DNA from: Armigeres subalbatus
Lineage: Eukaryota; Arthropoda; Insecta; Diptera; Culicidae
DNA: 64,000 nucleotides
Direction of reading: 5' to 3'
Assembly: GCF_024139115.2 (NCBI RefSeq)
Contig: NC_085140.1
Span: forward strand, 103,180,988-103,244,987
The position numbers and the translations under genes were made by a program. Of the stretch, positions 22,246 to 33,752 are shown piece after piece. A model generated the notes under the pieces. It worked only from the letters and a program-made list of their open reading frames with translations. It ran no database searches and was not told the origin of the DNA. How positions within the stretch are numbered: the first letter of the stretch is position 1; every line of letters starts with the position of its first letter.

Positions 22246-22887
22246 AATTTGGCTGAATGCCACTAGGCCGAACAAACCATTAGGCCGAAACCCAATGAGG
22301 AGTGAGAAGTGAGACGTCTCACCCTTTCGGCCAAACGACCCTTCCGGCCAAACGACCCTTCCGGCCAAATGACCCTTTCGGCCAAATGACCTATTCGGTC
22401 AAATGACCCTTTCGGCCAAATGACTCTTTCGGCCAAATGACCCTTCCGGCCAAACGACCCTTTCGGCAAAACGACCCTTTCGGCCAAACAACCCTTTCAG
22501 CCAAACGACCCTTTCAGCCAAATGACCCTTTCGGTCAAATTACCCTTTCTGCGTAATGACCCTTTCGGCCAAATGACTCTTTCGGCCAAACGAACCTTTC
22601 GGCCTAATGACTCTTTCGGCCAAATAACCCTTTTGGCAAAATGACCCTTTCGGACAAATGACCCCTTCGATCAAACAACCCTTTCGGCCAAATTACCCTT
22701 TCGGCAAAATTACCCTTGAGGCCAAACGACCCTTTCGGCCAAACGACCCTTTCAGCCAAATGACCCTTCCTGCCAAACGACCCTTTCGGCAAAACGACTT
22801 TCGGTCTAATGGTCTGTTCGGCCAAATGACTTTCACCTAATGGTCTGTTCGGTCAAATGATATATTCGGCCTAGTGGCATTCAGCAC
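22246..22887. repeat. 17-bp CCCTTTCGGCCAAATGA array with inverted ends
   Basis: About 35 units of CCCTTTCGGCCAAATGA type. The outer ends are inverted copies: GCTGAATGCCACTAGGCCGA (22253-22272) and its complement at about 22860-22883. Near the left end the sense changes through GAGAAGTGAGACGTCTCAC (palindromic core). It is related in motif to 6436-6510 and more distantly to the ATTTGGCATAA arrays. Long minus-strand frames are repeat artefacts. Confidence 0.85.
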
Positions 22888-22914
22888 TTCCCCAACTGAT
22901 TAATTTTAGGCTTA

Positions 22915-23060
22915 GAGGCCATTCACAAAGTACGCCACGCGTTTAGGGGGGTGACGATCCTTACAATTTTTTAGAGAATAAATACAAAAAGCGTGACAAG
23001 TAGAGGATGCGGGGCTCAAAATTACCATTTTTGCGTAACGTACTTTATGGATCTTCCCTT
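22915..23060. mobile_element. Short MITE with AAAGTACGxxACGC inverted ends
   Basis: Left GGCCATTCACAAAGTACGCC ACGC and right GCGTAACGTACTTTATGGAT pair as imperfect 24-bp inverted repeats around about 100 bp. This CAxAAAGTACGTxACGC end type is very common in insect genomes. Boundaries are approximate. Confidence 0.6.
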
Positions 23061-23065
23061 AATGA

Positions 23066-23420
23066 AGCTGCGAAGATATTAAGCGATGCACGGATTCAGC
23101 ACATGGTTGATCGGGTAGATCGCATGTTTTGAGCTCCAGAACATCTTGGAGGACAAGAAGTCTGAATTAGATTGTTAAAGCAATGTGAAATCTTATCAGC
23201 TCAATGAACCTACTGGGATGTTTAGCGATGCACGGATACATAATCCAGGACTTGGTTGGCCGAGTAGATTACATGTTCTGAACATCAGGACGCTTTGGAG
23301 GACCTGAAAGGTGTGTAGTAGCATGTAAATGGAATGATCATCACATGTTCACATCACATAGGGGATCACATGTTCTGAGCTCGAGGATGTTTTGCAGATC
23401 CTGAAATATTTTGCGTATAC
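23066..23420. repeat. Degenerate ~130-bp repeat, about 3 units
   Basis: TTTAGCGATGCACGGAT-like, then GTAGATCGCATGTT, TGAGCTCCAGAAC and TTGGAGGAC words recur at about 23075, 23220 and 23360 with strong divergence. It is non-coding. Confidence 0.45.
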
Positions 23421-23439
23421 TCAAAACCTGAAAAAAATA

Positions 23440-23822
23440 TTTTCAATCGTTTCTTTACATCTCGATATTGGAGGGACCATCGAGATAAGGAGATATCGAG
23501 GAATGGAACGAAAATTGATACGGGTACTAGTTTAAAAAAGCTCGTTGCTATGAAAAACGATAACAAAACAAATGTTGTTGTCCAAAGTTGGTATAGTAGG
23601 CAAGAAATATGAATATATCGACATAGGGAGAAAGAACCCTAAAAACAAAATATGACCAGAACACGTCAAGATCACTATCTATATCAATCACTATTCTATA
23701 TCACAGATATCGAGATATAGAAAGTCATAATGTATTTAGATTGAAGGGACAAAAAAAGTTATCGACATAGGGAAATATATCGAGACATAGAATATCGAAA
23801 TGTAGAGAGTTGACTGTGTTAT
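23440..23822. mobile_element. Possible pogo/Tigger-like MITE remnant
   Basis: The right end GAGAGTTGACTGT (reverse CAGTCAACTCTC) and repeated ATCGAGATA/ATATCGA words throughout resemble pogo-type MITEs (CAGT starts). The left boundary is unclear and the flanking TA is not preserved. Confidence 0.35.
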
Positions 23823-23987
23823 GATCACATACATACTTTTGGACATATTTCTTATCTTGGGATATTTTATTTCTGGAAATATTTACTGATACATTCTAGG
23901 ATATGAATTCCAGAATTCCAGTAAGTACCTAAAGTAGCGACGAGTAGTGAAAAAAAAAACGATAAGAGTATGACAGAGCTAGTGATA

Positions 23988-24560
23988 AGTCAACTTTTTT
24001 TTTCCTGTTCGGGTGTGCCACTGCGACCAGTTATTAGATCTATTGTAGCATTCCCCGTATCCTTAGTGTTTAAGTGCATGTCGAATTACTCCATTACTAT
24101 TGAGAAGCAATGAATTACCGGTTTCGATACAGCTCTTGTTTTGTTTTCCCAAGAATACATGACACGGTCCCGCTATTTAGACCCTTCCCAGAGAGCAATC
24201 TCATTGAAGGCGCGCCCTTATCAGATCTTTCATTGAGAAAACAGAACAGTGATACTGGTAATTGGCCATGCATCGGAGCCCTAGCCACATCCTTGTCTTG
24301 CTTCTAGAATATCACCAGTAAAGCTACAAACCCGGGGTTTAGCTCTATCTACAAGACCATTTCAATCTAAAGAAGTTGTTCAGTAACAAGAATTTCTGTG
24401 TGTTCCTCGAACTACAATTGTTTACCAGTTCACGAAGAGTTAGTACATCCATAGAACCCTAACTCGAACTTTTTCCAGCAGTTAGTTCAGACTAGGTCTT
24501 TGGTCCCTGGTTTTAATTGCTAATTGCTAGAAAAGCTTTTTCCGCTGCATACAATTAAGC
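23988..24560 (-). mobile_element. LOA-like LINE 3'UTR relic with poly-A tail
   Basis: On the minus strand the 3' end reads CACCCGAACAGG followed by about ten A (23996-24006). The adjacent UTR matches the 3' end of the LOA element at 30042-30120 (CACTGCGxCCAG, TCTATTGT words). No coding part is left. The 5' limit is uncertain. Confidence 0.5.
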
Positions 24561-24859
24561 CTAAAACGAGAGGAATTTGAGTCTTTCAACCATGTGCAGG
24601 GTAAAGTTAATTTTGTTATAATTCAAAAACTGCAATTGGTAGAGAGGAGTAAATACGATAAATCCTTGAAATACCACAACTTATTGCCCTAGCTTGAAAA
24701 ATGGATTAAGCTAGGGCTCGGCTTGGTAGATTCATTGACGTCGGGAATCTCGTTTGGCGACATTGGAAAGCTGTTGCTCTGTCCCGAAGGTTATAAGCAA
24801 GTTGAGGCATCTATACCCGAGTAGACGAAAATAGTTCAATAATACCAATTGTTGGTAAG

Positions 24860-25121
24860 ATAGCAACAAGAGTTATTAACATGATTGATATAAGAGATTA
24901 AAGATCAGACGATAGTATCAATATTTTGCACAGAAATATCATGCGGAAATCAAGTTGTGCTATTTATAAGAAGTGATCAATATCATGTGGCATTAGTTTG
25001 TTCTTATCCATAGCATATCTTGATATTTAAATTATATTTCGGTGCAAAGTTTTGATATTCTTGCCTCCTCTTTTATCTCTTATATCAATCCAATTCATAT
25101 CATGTTTTGTTATTTTGTTCC
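24860..25121. mobile_element. Hairpin-type MITE next to a BEL/Pao scrap
   Basis: TGATATAAGAGATTAAA (24887-24903) and its near-complement TTTTATCTCTTATATCA (25070-25086) are part of longer imperfect inverted arms (AACATGATTGATATAAG on the left against AACATGATATGAATTGG with TGATATAAG on the right). It is non-coding, with approximate boundaries. Confidence 0.45.
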
Positions 25122-25127
25122 TAGCCT

Positions 25128-25364
25128 GGGTATGGTCGCCTACAACAACTGCTGCAACGTCATCTGAAGAAGGTGCTCAGGCTGAAGCCACTGAAGGCTG
25201 ACAAACTAGCGACTTTCATCCCTTTCGAGCCAACACTGGAGCACTTAGAGGTCTTCGGGTTCAAACAACATTTGGTTAACCCGTTATTGGTGCAGGATAT
25301 GGTCGACAAGCTTGAAAAGTCGGATTTTGGAACGTCTGTTCACCAGGAGGTGCGGCTCAAATAG
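25128..25364 (+). pseudogene. BEL/Pao LTR-retrotransposon gag fragment
   Basis: One frame encodes YGRLQQLLQRHLKKVL followed by KADKLATFIPFEPTLEHL and VNPLLVQDMVDKL. This resembles the gag region of BEL/Pao elements (YGRP...LL..L, KADKLxTLxxF, NPxLLxELVxKLP). It is a fragment of about 79 residues ended by a stop at 25362-25364 and broken soon after by a MITE. No pol or LTR is present nearby. Confidence 0.5.
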
Positions 25365-25405
25365 CGTCTGCCTGGTACCCAGCGGCTGATTAACGAAATG
25401 CTGTA

Positions 25406-25907
25406 GGGTAACCGTACCCTTAGTGGAGGTAGCACCAATAGTGGAGGTAGTGGGGTTTTAATGAGATTTATCATATTTATATAGTTTACGATGGTTTCAG
25501 TTGATGCGTCGTGCTTTAAATATCCTGTTAAATGCAACTTATCTTAAGATTTCGCTTGAAAAACTATTGAAAACAATGATTTTCCTTAACAAAATTCACT
25601 ACCTTGCACCTATAGTGGTGCAACTGTACCAATAGTGGCGAGTCTCATAAGAAACCAATGGATAGCACCACTAAAGGAACCAAAATTAATTTTTACCGCC
25701 ACTAAAGGAACAGTGTACCCATAGTGGTGCAAGCAATATTTGATAATTGTTGATGTTAAATGACATCTATCTCATTTTTGTTAGCAAATTTATTAGTTTA
25801 TCTATTGACTAAGATATTAAAGCAGTGCATTTCCCATAATTATCAATTTTTAAAAAATATTTTCTTTTGTGGATCTACTAATACCTCCACTATTGGTACC
25901 GTTACCC
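25406..25907. mobile_element. MITE family A, copy 1 (GGGTAACCGTACC ends)
   Basis: 502 bp with perfect 13-bp terminal inverted repeats GGGTAACCGTACC, flanked by TA on both sides (25404-25405, 25908-25909). The interior repeats CCACTATTGG/CCAATAGTGG-type words at least eight times, several in inverted pairs. A second copy is at 43110-43610. TA duplication and size fit a Tc1/mariner-type MITE. Confidence 0.85.
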
Positions 25908-26384
25908 TATCGCGTCAGCTATACCTAAGGTGGCAGCCCCATCATCGCGATGTAGGTAACGTGACCCCGGTAAGGTAGCTCACTGAAGCCTCTCAAATAC
26001 CACGAAAAATGAAGATAAACGAAAAAGAGAACGTTATTTTTGGCAACCGACCCGGCAACGAAATAAGGACTATGATTGGAAACTCGGTACCAGGAATATC
26101 AGGACCCTAAATGAACCTGGACGAGTGAGCCTTCTGGCTCGTGAACTGCAGAAGGTTGGAGTGAACGTGGCCGCTATTCAAGAAGACCGATGGCCTAGAT
26201 CCGGAGAACGTGAATTCCGAGCCGTGGACCCCACAATCAACACTGCATTCAAGTATAACGGTGAAAAAACAGTGCATGGAGTTGGTTTCGTAGTGATGGG
26301 CAAGCAGATGAAGCGAGTGATGCGGTGGAAACCCATTAGCGAACGAATCTGTGTGTTGAGGATACGGGGCAAATTCTTCAATTA

Positions 26385-26885
26385 GGGCAAATGATCCGAT
26401 AGTTGTTGGTGTACCTATAGTTGCGGTATTGTATTCTACGCAGAAAATACGAATTAATCGCAGCAACCCACATTGTTGTTCAATAACATTACGTGTCATA
26501 ACACAAATATTCAGAAAACATCTTCAAAATTACTCGAAACTGGTAAAGTATCATTAATTTTCATTAGTATTTGATTGCCTTTGTACCAATAGTTGCGGTA
26601 GTGTTCCCATAGTTGCGAGTCCCATATGAAAACAATGGGATTCGCAACTATGGGAACAAAAATTAACAAATATCGCAACTATTGGGACAGTGTACCGGTA
26701 ACTCGAGGTATACTTTTAGAGCACAGTGACGAATTTTACCGTAATGGAAACACTATGGATGTAAAATAAACGCCAAGAGCTACCGGATGCATCCTTGAGG
26801 TAAGCTTGATAATTCATATATTGTGTGTAATTAAGTGAATAGTATCGAGATTGGCTTAGTTCCTCCACTATTGGGTCTTTGACCC
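26385..26885. mobile_element. MITE family B nested in RTE copy 1
   Basis: 501 bp, flanked by TA (26383-26384 and 26886-26887). The ends are GGGCAAATGATCCGATAGT and, inverted, GGGTCAAAGACCCAATAGT. The interior carries repeated CAATAGTTGCGG / CCATAGTTGCGA words, parallel to family A. It lies inside the codon run FFN|YSLIN of the RTE frame, and removal of the element plus one TA gives an uninterrupted reading frame there. Confidence 0.85.
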
Positions 26886-28744
26886 TACAGCCTAATCAAC
26901 GTTTACGCACCGACAAACGATAAATCCGACGACGTGAAGGACACGTTTTATGAATGTCTTGATAAAGCCTATGGAGAGTGTCCAAAGCATGACGTGAAAA
27001 TTGTTATCGGAGACGCTAACGCTCAGGTCGGTAGAGAGGACTTTTTCCGTCCCATAATCAGTAGGGAGAGCCTTCACTCCGCTACCAATGACAACGGCCT
27101 ACGGCTAGTAAATTTTGCTGCTGCCAGAGGGATGGCCATATCAGTAGCACCTACTTTGCACGAAAGAACATCCGAAAGCACACTTGGAGACACCCAAAGA
27201 CACCCAAAACTTGCAAACAGATAGACCATGTTCAGAGGTCCGAACATTGACTCTGATCACTACCTCGTTGTCAGTAAAATTCGATCACGGTTGTCAACTG
27301 TATCGAACGAAAGATCACAGCGAACGATGCGTTACAATATCCAGCGATTATCGGCGGAAGGAGTATCGGCTGAGTACCGCCAGAAGCTCGACGAACAGAT
27401 AAGTGCAATCAACGTTAGCGACAACATCAACGATTTATGGGAGTCGATTCATGGAGAGGTGAGGACAACAGCACGAGAAGTGGTAGGCACTGCACAAAGG
27501 CGACCCAGGACGGGTTGGTTCGATGTGGAGTGTCAGAGAGTGACAGACGAGAAGAACGTTGCCAGAAGCCGGATGTTGGTGTCGGGTACCCGATCGAATA
27601 GAGATCGGTACAAGGAAGCAAGAGCAGCCGAAAAACGAACCCACCGCAGGAAGAAAAAATAGTACGAAGAACAAGTTATTAGTGAGGCGCAGAAAAATGG
27701 AGCAGAACGATATGCGGAGGTTTTATGAGTCTGTCAATGGCGTGCGGAGAAAGACAGCGCCATCTCCCGTCATGTGCAACGACCAACAAGGGAATTTTCT
27801 GACAGATAAAACTGAAGTGGCTGCCAGGTGGAAGCAACACTTCGAGACTTTGTTGAATGGAGGAAGTGACGGTGCATCGGTGAACAGAATGAATATTAGC
27901 GACGATGGACTAGCTGTGGACTCACCTACACTAGATGAGGTTAAAAAAGCTGTTAAAGAGCTGAAAAACAACAAGGCTGCGGGGAAGGACCAGCTCCCGG
28001 CTGAACTTCTCAAACATGGCAGTGAGCAGCTTTATGAAGTTCTGCACCATATTATGTCGAAAATATGGGAAGACGAGAAAATGCCTGCTAGCTGGTTGGA
28101 CGGCCTCATTTGCCCTCTCTTTAAGAAAGGGCATAGACTGGAGTGCGCCAATTACCGAGGAATAACCCTCCTTAATTCGGCGTACAAAATTATGTCCCGT
28201 ATTCTGCTCAACAGATCGAGACCGCTTGAAGAGCTCTTCGTCGGCGAATACCAAGCAGGTTTTCGTGAGGGCCGATCAACGATGGATCAAATGTTTACCC
28301 TGAGACAAATCCTTGATAAATTCCGGGAGTACAACTTGCAGACACATCATCTGTTTATTGATTTCAAGGCGGCGTACGATTCAGTGAAACGGAATGAATT
28401 ATGGCCTTTATTGCGACTTAATCTGGTCACATATGAGTTGCAGTAACCTACGTGGATCATGTGTGCTGCTAGGGAGGTGAAAAGGCGTATTGCAGCTGCA
28501 AATAGGGCTTATTACGGACTTCGTAACCAGCTTAAGTCCCGTAGTCTGCAAACGAAAACAAAACTCGCGCTGTATACTACTCTGATTCTTCCGGTGGCTT
28601 TATACGGCCATGAGACATGGACGTTAAAGGAGGCTGATCGGATAGCTCTCGGAGTGTTTGAGCGTAAGGTGCTGCGGACAATACTCGGCGATAAACAGGA
28701 GAACGGTATCTGGCGGCGTCGCATGAATCACGAATTGTACCAGG

Positions 28745-29038
28745 TCCTCTTAGCCGTGCGGTAAAACGCGCGGCTACAAAGCAAGACCATGCTGAGGGTG
28801 GCTGGGTTCGATTCCCGGTGCCGGTCTAGACAATTTTCGGATTGGAAATTGTCTAGACTTCCCTGGGCATAAAAGTATCATCGTGTTAGCCTCATGATAT
28901 ACGAATGAAAAAATTGTAACTTGGCTTAGAAACCTCGCAGTTGATAACTGTGGAAGTGCTTAATGAACACTAAGCTGTGAGGCGGCTCTGTCCCCAGTGT
29001 AGGGATGTAATGCCAATAAGAAGAAGAAGAAGAAGAAG
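28745..29038 (+). mobile_element. Feilai-like SINE nested in RTE copy 1
   Basis: A complete copy: head CTTAGCCGTGCGGTAAAACG, perfect B box GGTTCGATTCC, body TTGTCTAGACTTCCCTGGGC, TATCATCGTGTTAGCCTCAT and GAACACTAAGCTGTGAGGCG. It ends AATGCCAATAAG plus (AAG)n. The host RTE frame continues immediately after the tail. The target duplication is at most AGGT. Confidence 0.9.
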
Positions 29039-29335
29039 GTGTATAAAGGGCTGGATATTATTAAGCTTATACAACACGGCAGACTACGGTGGGCTAGTCA
29101 CGTTGTTCGTATGCCGGAAGAACGTCAAGTGAAGATAATATTTAGTAGAGAACCCGGAAGAGGCCGCAGGCTTCGTGGAAGGCCGCGTACACGATGGCTT
29201 TTTGCAGTTGAAGAGGACCTGAGGGCGCTCAATGTTCAGGGCGACTGGAAGCGATTGGCCCAGGATCGAGTCCAGTGGAGAAGGATACTCCATTCGGCGT
29301 AGGTTCATCGAAGTGTTGTAGCCCATCACGTATCA

Positions 29336-30029
29336 AGTAAGTACTTATCTGCCTGTTTTTTCCAGAAATTTCTTGAACGCAAAATGGCAAAACGTAATAG
29401 AGTAAGATAGGAAATAATGCCTTTTTTTAAACAACGTATCTGCCCGGTATAAGACGGAAATAATGCCTTTTTCTTTAAATAAATGCATTTGCCCGGTATA
29501 AGGAGAACAGAGAAGATAAGGCCTTCTTAAAAAAAAGACGGTTTTCGAAAAAATCTTGAAAAATTTAAAATTTCTTTCTGTTTTGTCGCTTTTTTATATT
29601 TGAATCAAGGTCTATTCCCGAAAAAAAATTAGTTTGCATCTTCAATGTGGAAAAAACAAGTTTATCGAATTGTCGTTTAAGTACTTTCTTGGTCTTCTTG
29701 CTGCCGTTAACTGTCGGCTCTCTACAAACTACTGAAGCTATATTCCTACGCACTAAAATACCTTTTTTGTATTCTGTCAAATTCAATGTTCACGAGCCGT
29801 TTAAAAATCAGTCGACGTGGACTGAAATTTCCTCCAACTTTCTACATTACATTTGACAACATGAGGGAAAATCTTTCCTTAAACTTTAATAAACGTTAAT
29901 GTGGGGTAGCATACGAAATGGAACGCGTAAAAAAACCATCGAAAAATTGTCTAAGCCCTTTTCAATGGAAAAGAACCAGAATTCACTGGTAAATGAAAAG
30001 TTTCTCATTCTATTTGTTTGACAAAAACT
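29336..30029. other. No gene seen; short ~55-bp tandem repeat
   Basis: GGAAATAATGCCTTTTT and TGCCCGGTATAAG recur about 2.5 times at 29395-29500. The remainder is AT-rich with no recognised element. Confidence 0.45.
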
Positions 30030-30483
30030 TTTTTTTTTCCTCGTTTGTCGGGTGAAGATCACTGCGTCCAGATTTTAGGACTATTGTGATATACCCTTTT
30101 GCTGTGAAATACGCAAGTTATCTCAGTAACATGTTTGTCACTGAGATACCTTGGTATCGACTGAACTCAAGACCATCTATTATTGATGAATAGAGATCCT
30201 GAGTTACAGTATGTGACTCCCCCATTCTGGCGAGACTAGCTATATGAAGCCAACCACGTCCTTGGGGGATAAGATCCATATGTCAGCAGGCCCTAAAAAG
30301 GGCTTGCTGAGAACTTTGAACCTACGTTGGGTGAGTGCACTGCAATAGCAGAGGATGTGTTCTGATGTTTCTCTCTCCTCGTCACAGAAGCGGCAATTTG
30401 AGGTTTGGATTGCTCCGATCTTTTGTAGAAGGTATCTGCAGGGGCAGTTACCAGTTATTAGACCGGTGTAGATGTTGAGATCC

Positions 30484-33400
30484 GCCTGCCTGCCTGCGCC
30501 TGCCTAGGATGTGGTGGGGTTTGACAGTGGGCCCTGTTAAACCTCTATAAAAAGCTGCATGAATCCGCAAGTAGGCTCCGCCAAAGCGACCGTGTGCCGC
30601 TCAAAGCGCACAAGCCCAAGTCCTGGTGTTAGGTGGGACGCTAAACAGCCCTGACACGACGGCCCTCCGACGAGACAGGAGGTTTGCGCAGGCCCAATAA
30701 GCCGCCTTTAAAAACAACCATTACGAACAACATAGAAGATAATACGACTCGATACAATCGGCAACGACCTAGGCGACGAATAAAGGATCACGATTGGAAG
30801 CTTGGAACATGGAACTGCAAGTCGCTTGGCTTCGCAGGTTGCGACAGGATAATCTACGATGAATTACATCCCCGCAACTTCGATGTCGTAGCGCTGCAGG
30901 AAATCTGCTGGACAGGACAGAAAGTGTGGAAAAGCGGGCATCGAGCGGCTACCTTCTACCAAAGCTGTGGCACCACCAACGAGCTGGGAACCGGCTTCAT
31001 AGTGCTGGGAAAGATGCGCCAACGCGTGATTGGGTGGCAGCCAATCAACGCAAGGATGTGCAAGCTGAGGATAAAGGCCGTTTCTTCAACTATAGCATCA
31101 TCAACGTGCACTGCCCACACGAAGGGAGATCCGACGACGAGAAAGAAGCGTTCTATGCGCAGCTGGAGCAGACATACGATGGATGCCCACTGCGGGACGT
31201 CAAAATCGTTATCGGTGACATGAACGCTCAGGTAGGAAGGAGGAAATGTATAGACCGGTCATCGGAGCGGATAGTCTGCATACCGTATCGAACGACAACG
31301 GCCAACGATGCATAAACTTTGCAGCCTCCCGCGGAATGGTAGTCCGAAGCACTTTCTTCCCCGTAAGAATATCCACAAGGCCACATGGAAATCACCTAAT
31401 CAAGTAACGGAAAACCAAATCGACCACGTTCTAATCGACGGTAAATTTTTCTCCGACATCACGAACGTACGCACTTACCGCAGTGCGAATATTGAATCCG
31501 ACCACTACCTCGTCGCAGTATGTCTGCGCTCAAAACTCTCGACGGTGATCAACACGCGTCGGAGTCGTCCGCCGCGGCTAAACATTGGGCGGCTACAAGA
31601 CGGTAGACTAGCCCAAGACTACGCGCAGCAGCTGGAAGTGGCACTCCCAACGGAAGAGCAGCTAGGCGCAGCATCTCTTGAAGATGGCTGGAGAGATATT
31701 CGATCCGCCATTGGAAGCACCGCAACCGCTGCACTAGGCACGGTGGCTCCGGATCAGAGAAACGACTGGTATGACGGCGAATGTGAGCAGTTAGTTGAGG
31801 AGAAGAATGCAGCATGGGCGAGATTGCTGCAACACCGCACGAGGGCGAACGAGGCACGATACAAACGGGCGCGGAACAGACAAAACTCGATTTTCCGGAG
31901 GAAAAGCGCCAGCAGGAAGATCGAGACCGTGAAGAGACGGAGGAACTGTACCGCGCTAATAACGCACGAAAGTGTTATGAGAAGTTGAACCGTTCACGTA
32001 AGGGCCACGTGCCACAGCCCGATATGTGTAAGGACATAAACGGGAACCTTCTTACGAACGAGCGTGAGGTGATCCAAAGGTGGCGGCAGCACTACGAAGA
32101 GCACCTGAATGGCGATATGGCAGACAACGGTGGCGGTATGGTAATGAACCTAGGAGCACGCGCGCAGGACATGCGACTTCCGGCTCCGAATCTCCAGGAA
32201 ATCCAGGAGGAGATCGGCCGGCTGAAAAACAACAAAGCCCCTGGAGTTGACCAACTACCAGGAGAGCTGTTTAAACACGGTGGTGAAGCACTGGCTAGAG
32301 CGCTGCACTAGGTGATTACCAAGGTTTGGGAGGATGAGGTTCTGCCGCAGGAGTGGATGGAAGGTGTCGTGTGTCCCATCTACAAAAAGGGCGATAAGCT
32401 GGATTGTAGCAACTACCGCGCAATCACATTGCTGAACGCCGCCTACAAGGTACTCTCCCAAATTTTATGCCGTCGACTAACACCAATTGCAAGAGAGTTC
32501 GTTGGGCAGTACCAGGTGGGATTTATGGGTGAACGCTCTACCACAGACCAGGTGTTCGCCATACGTCAGGTATTGCAGAAATGCCGCGAATACAACGTGC
32601 CCACACATCATCTATTTATCGACTTCAAAGCCGCATATGATACAATCGATCGGGACCAGCTATGGCAGCTAATGCACGAAAACGGATTTCCGGATAAACT
32701 GATACGGTTGATCAAGGCGACGATGGATCGGGTGATGTGCGTAGTTCGAGTTTCAGGGGCATTCTCGAGTCCCTTCGAAACCCGTAGAGGGTTACGGCAA
32801 GGTGATGGTCTTTCGTGTCTGCTATTCAACATCGCTTTGGAGGAGTAATACGAAGGGCAGGGATTGACACGAGTGGTACGATTTTCACGAAGTCCGTTCA
32901 TCTTTCATCATTTTGCCGACGACATTGATATTATGGCACGTAACTTTGAGAGGATGGAGAAAGCCTACATCAGACTGAAAAGCGAAGCTAAAAGGATTGG
33001 ACTAGTCATCAACACGTCGAAGACGAAGTACATGATAGGAAGAGGCTCAAGAGAGGTCAATGTGAGCCACCCACCACGAGTTTCTATCGGTGGTGACGAA
33101 ATCGAGGTGGTTGAAGAATTCGTGTACTTGGGCTCACTGGTGACCGCCGATAACGATACCAGCAGAGAAATTCGGAGACGCATAGTGGCTGGAAATCGTA
33201 CGTACTTTGGACTCCGCAAGACGCTCCGATCGAATAGAGTTCGCCGCCGTACCAAACTGACTATCTACAAAACGCTTATAAGACCGGTAGTTCTCTACGG
33301 ACACGAGACCTGGACGATGCTCGTGGAGGACCAACGCGCACTGGGAGTTTTCGAAAGGAAAGTGTTGCGTACCACCTATGGTGGGGTGCAGATGGCGGAC

Positions 33401-33738
33401 GGTACGTGGAGGAGGCGAATGAACCACGAGTTGCATCAGCTGTTGGGAGAACCATCCATCGTTCACACCGCGAAAATCGGAAGACTGCGGTGGGCCGGGC
33501 ACGTAGCCAGAATGTCGGACAGTAATCCGGTGAAAATGGTTCTCGACAACGATCCGACGGGAACAAGAAGGCGAGGTGCACAGCGGGCAAGGTGGATCGA
33601 TCAGGTGGAGGACGACTTGCGGACCCTCCGCAGACTGCGTGGTTGGCGAAGTGCAGCCTTAAACCGAGCTGAATGGAGAAGTCTTTTATGTGCAGCACAG
33701 GCCACTCCGGCCTTAGTCTGATGATAAATAAATAATAA
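30484..33738 (+). mobile_element. Full-length RTE (JAM1-like) LINE
   Basis: 3255 bp bounded by perfect 14-bp duplications AGATGTTGAGATCC (30470-30483 and 33739-33752). The 5' end is GCCTGCC-rich. The 3' end is GATGATAAATAAATAATAA, the short AT-microsatellite tail typical of RTE elements. The length matches the usual 3.2-3.4 kb of the clade. The insertion post-dates the LOA copy it lies in. Confidence 0.9.
30684..33721 (+). pseudogene. RTE endonuclease/reverse transcriptase ORF with frameshifts
   Basis: A single-ORF protein: APE endonuclease (HDWKLGTWNCKSLG, VVALQEICWTG, KIVIGDMNAQVGR, ENQIDHVLIDGKFFSD, ESDHYLVAVCLRSKL), linker, RT (NNKAPGVDQLPGELFKHGG, VVCPIYKKGDKLDCSNYRA, HHLFIDFKAAYDTIDR, RRGLRQGDGLSCLLFN, FADDIDIMARNFERMEKA near 32910-32960) and the C-terminal RTE domain (EEFVYLGSLVTADNDTSREI, LYGHETWTML, WRRRMNHELHQLLGEPSI, GRLRWAGHVARMSDSNPVKM). 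Breaks: frameshifts near 31080, 31260-31310, 31905 and 32846-32864, and a TAG at 32309-32311. The element is complete in length but this ORF is dead. Confidence 0.85.
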
Positions 33739-33752
33739 AGATGTTGAGATCC

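Larger units (their letters stand above)
25990..29335 (+). pseudogene. RTE-clade LINE copy 1, degenerate
   Basis: The endonuclease begins near 26045 (DYDWKLGTRNIRTLNEPGRV, AAIQE) and continues after the nested MITE with LINVYAPTND, KIVIGDANAQVGR and SDHYLVVSKIR. A deletion removes the HVLIDGRHFSD block. The RT N-half reads [40 protein letters not shown] and LFIDFKAAYDSVKRNELW. The palm with FADD is deleted at about 28446. The C-terminal half has LYGHETWTLKEAD, FERKVLRTILG and WRRRMNHELYQ; a SINE interrupts it, and then GRLRWASHVVRMPEER leads to a stop at 29300-29302. The C-terminal GHExW and RRMNHEL motifs are typical of RTE/JAM1-like elements. It is inactive. Confidence 0.8.
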
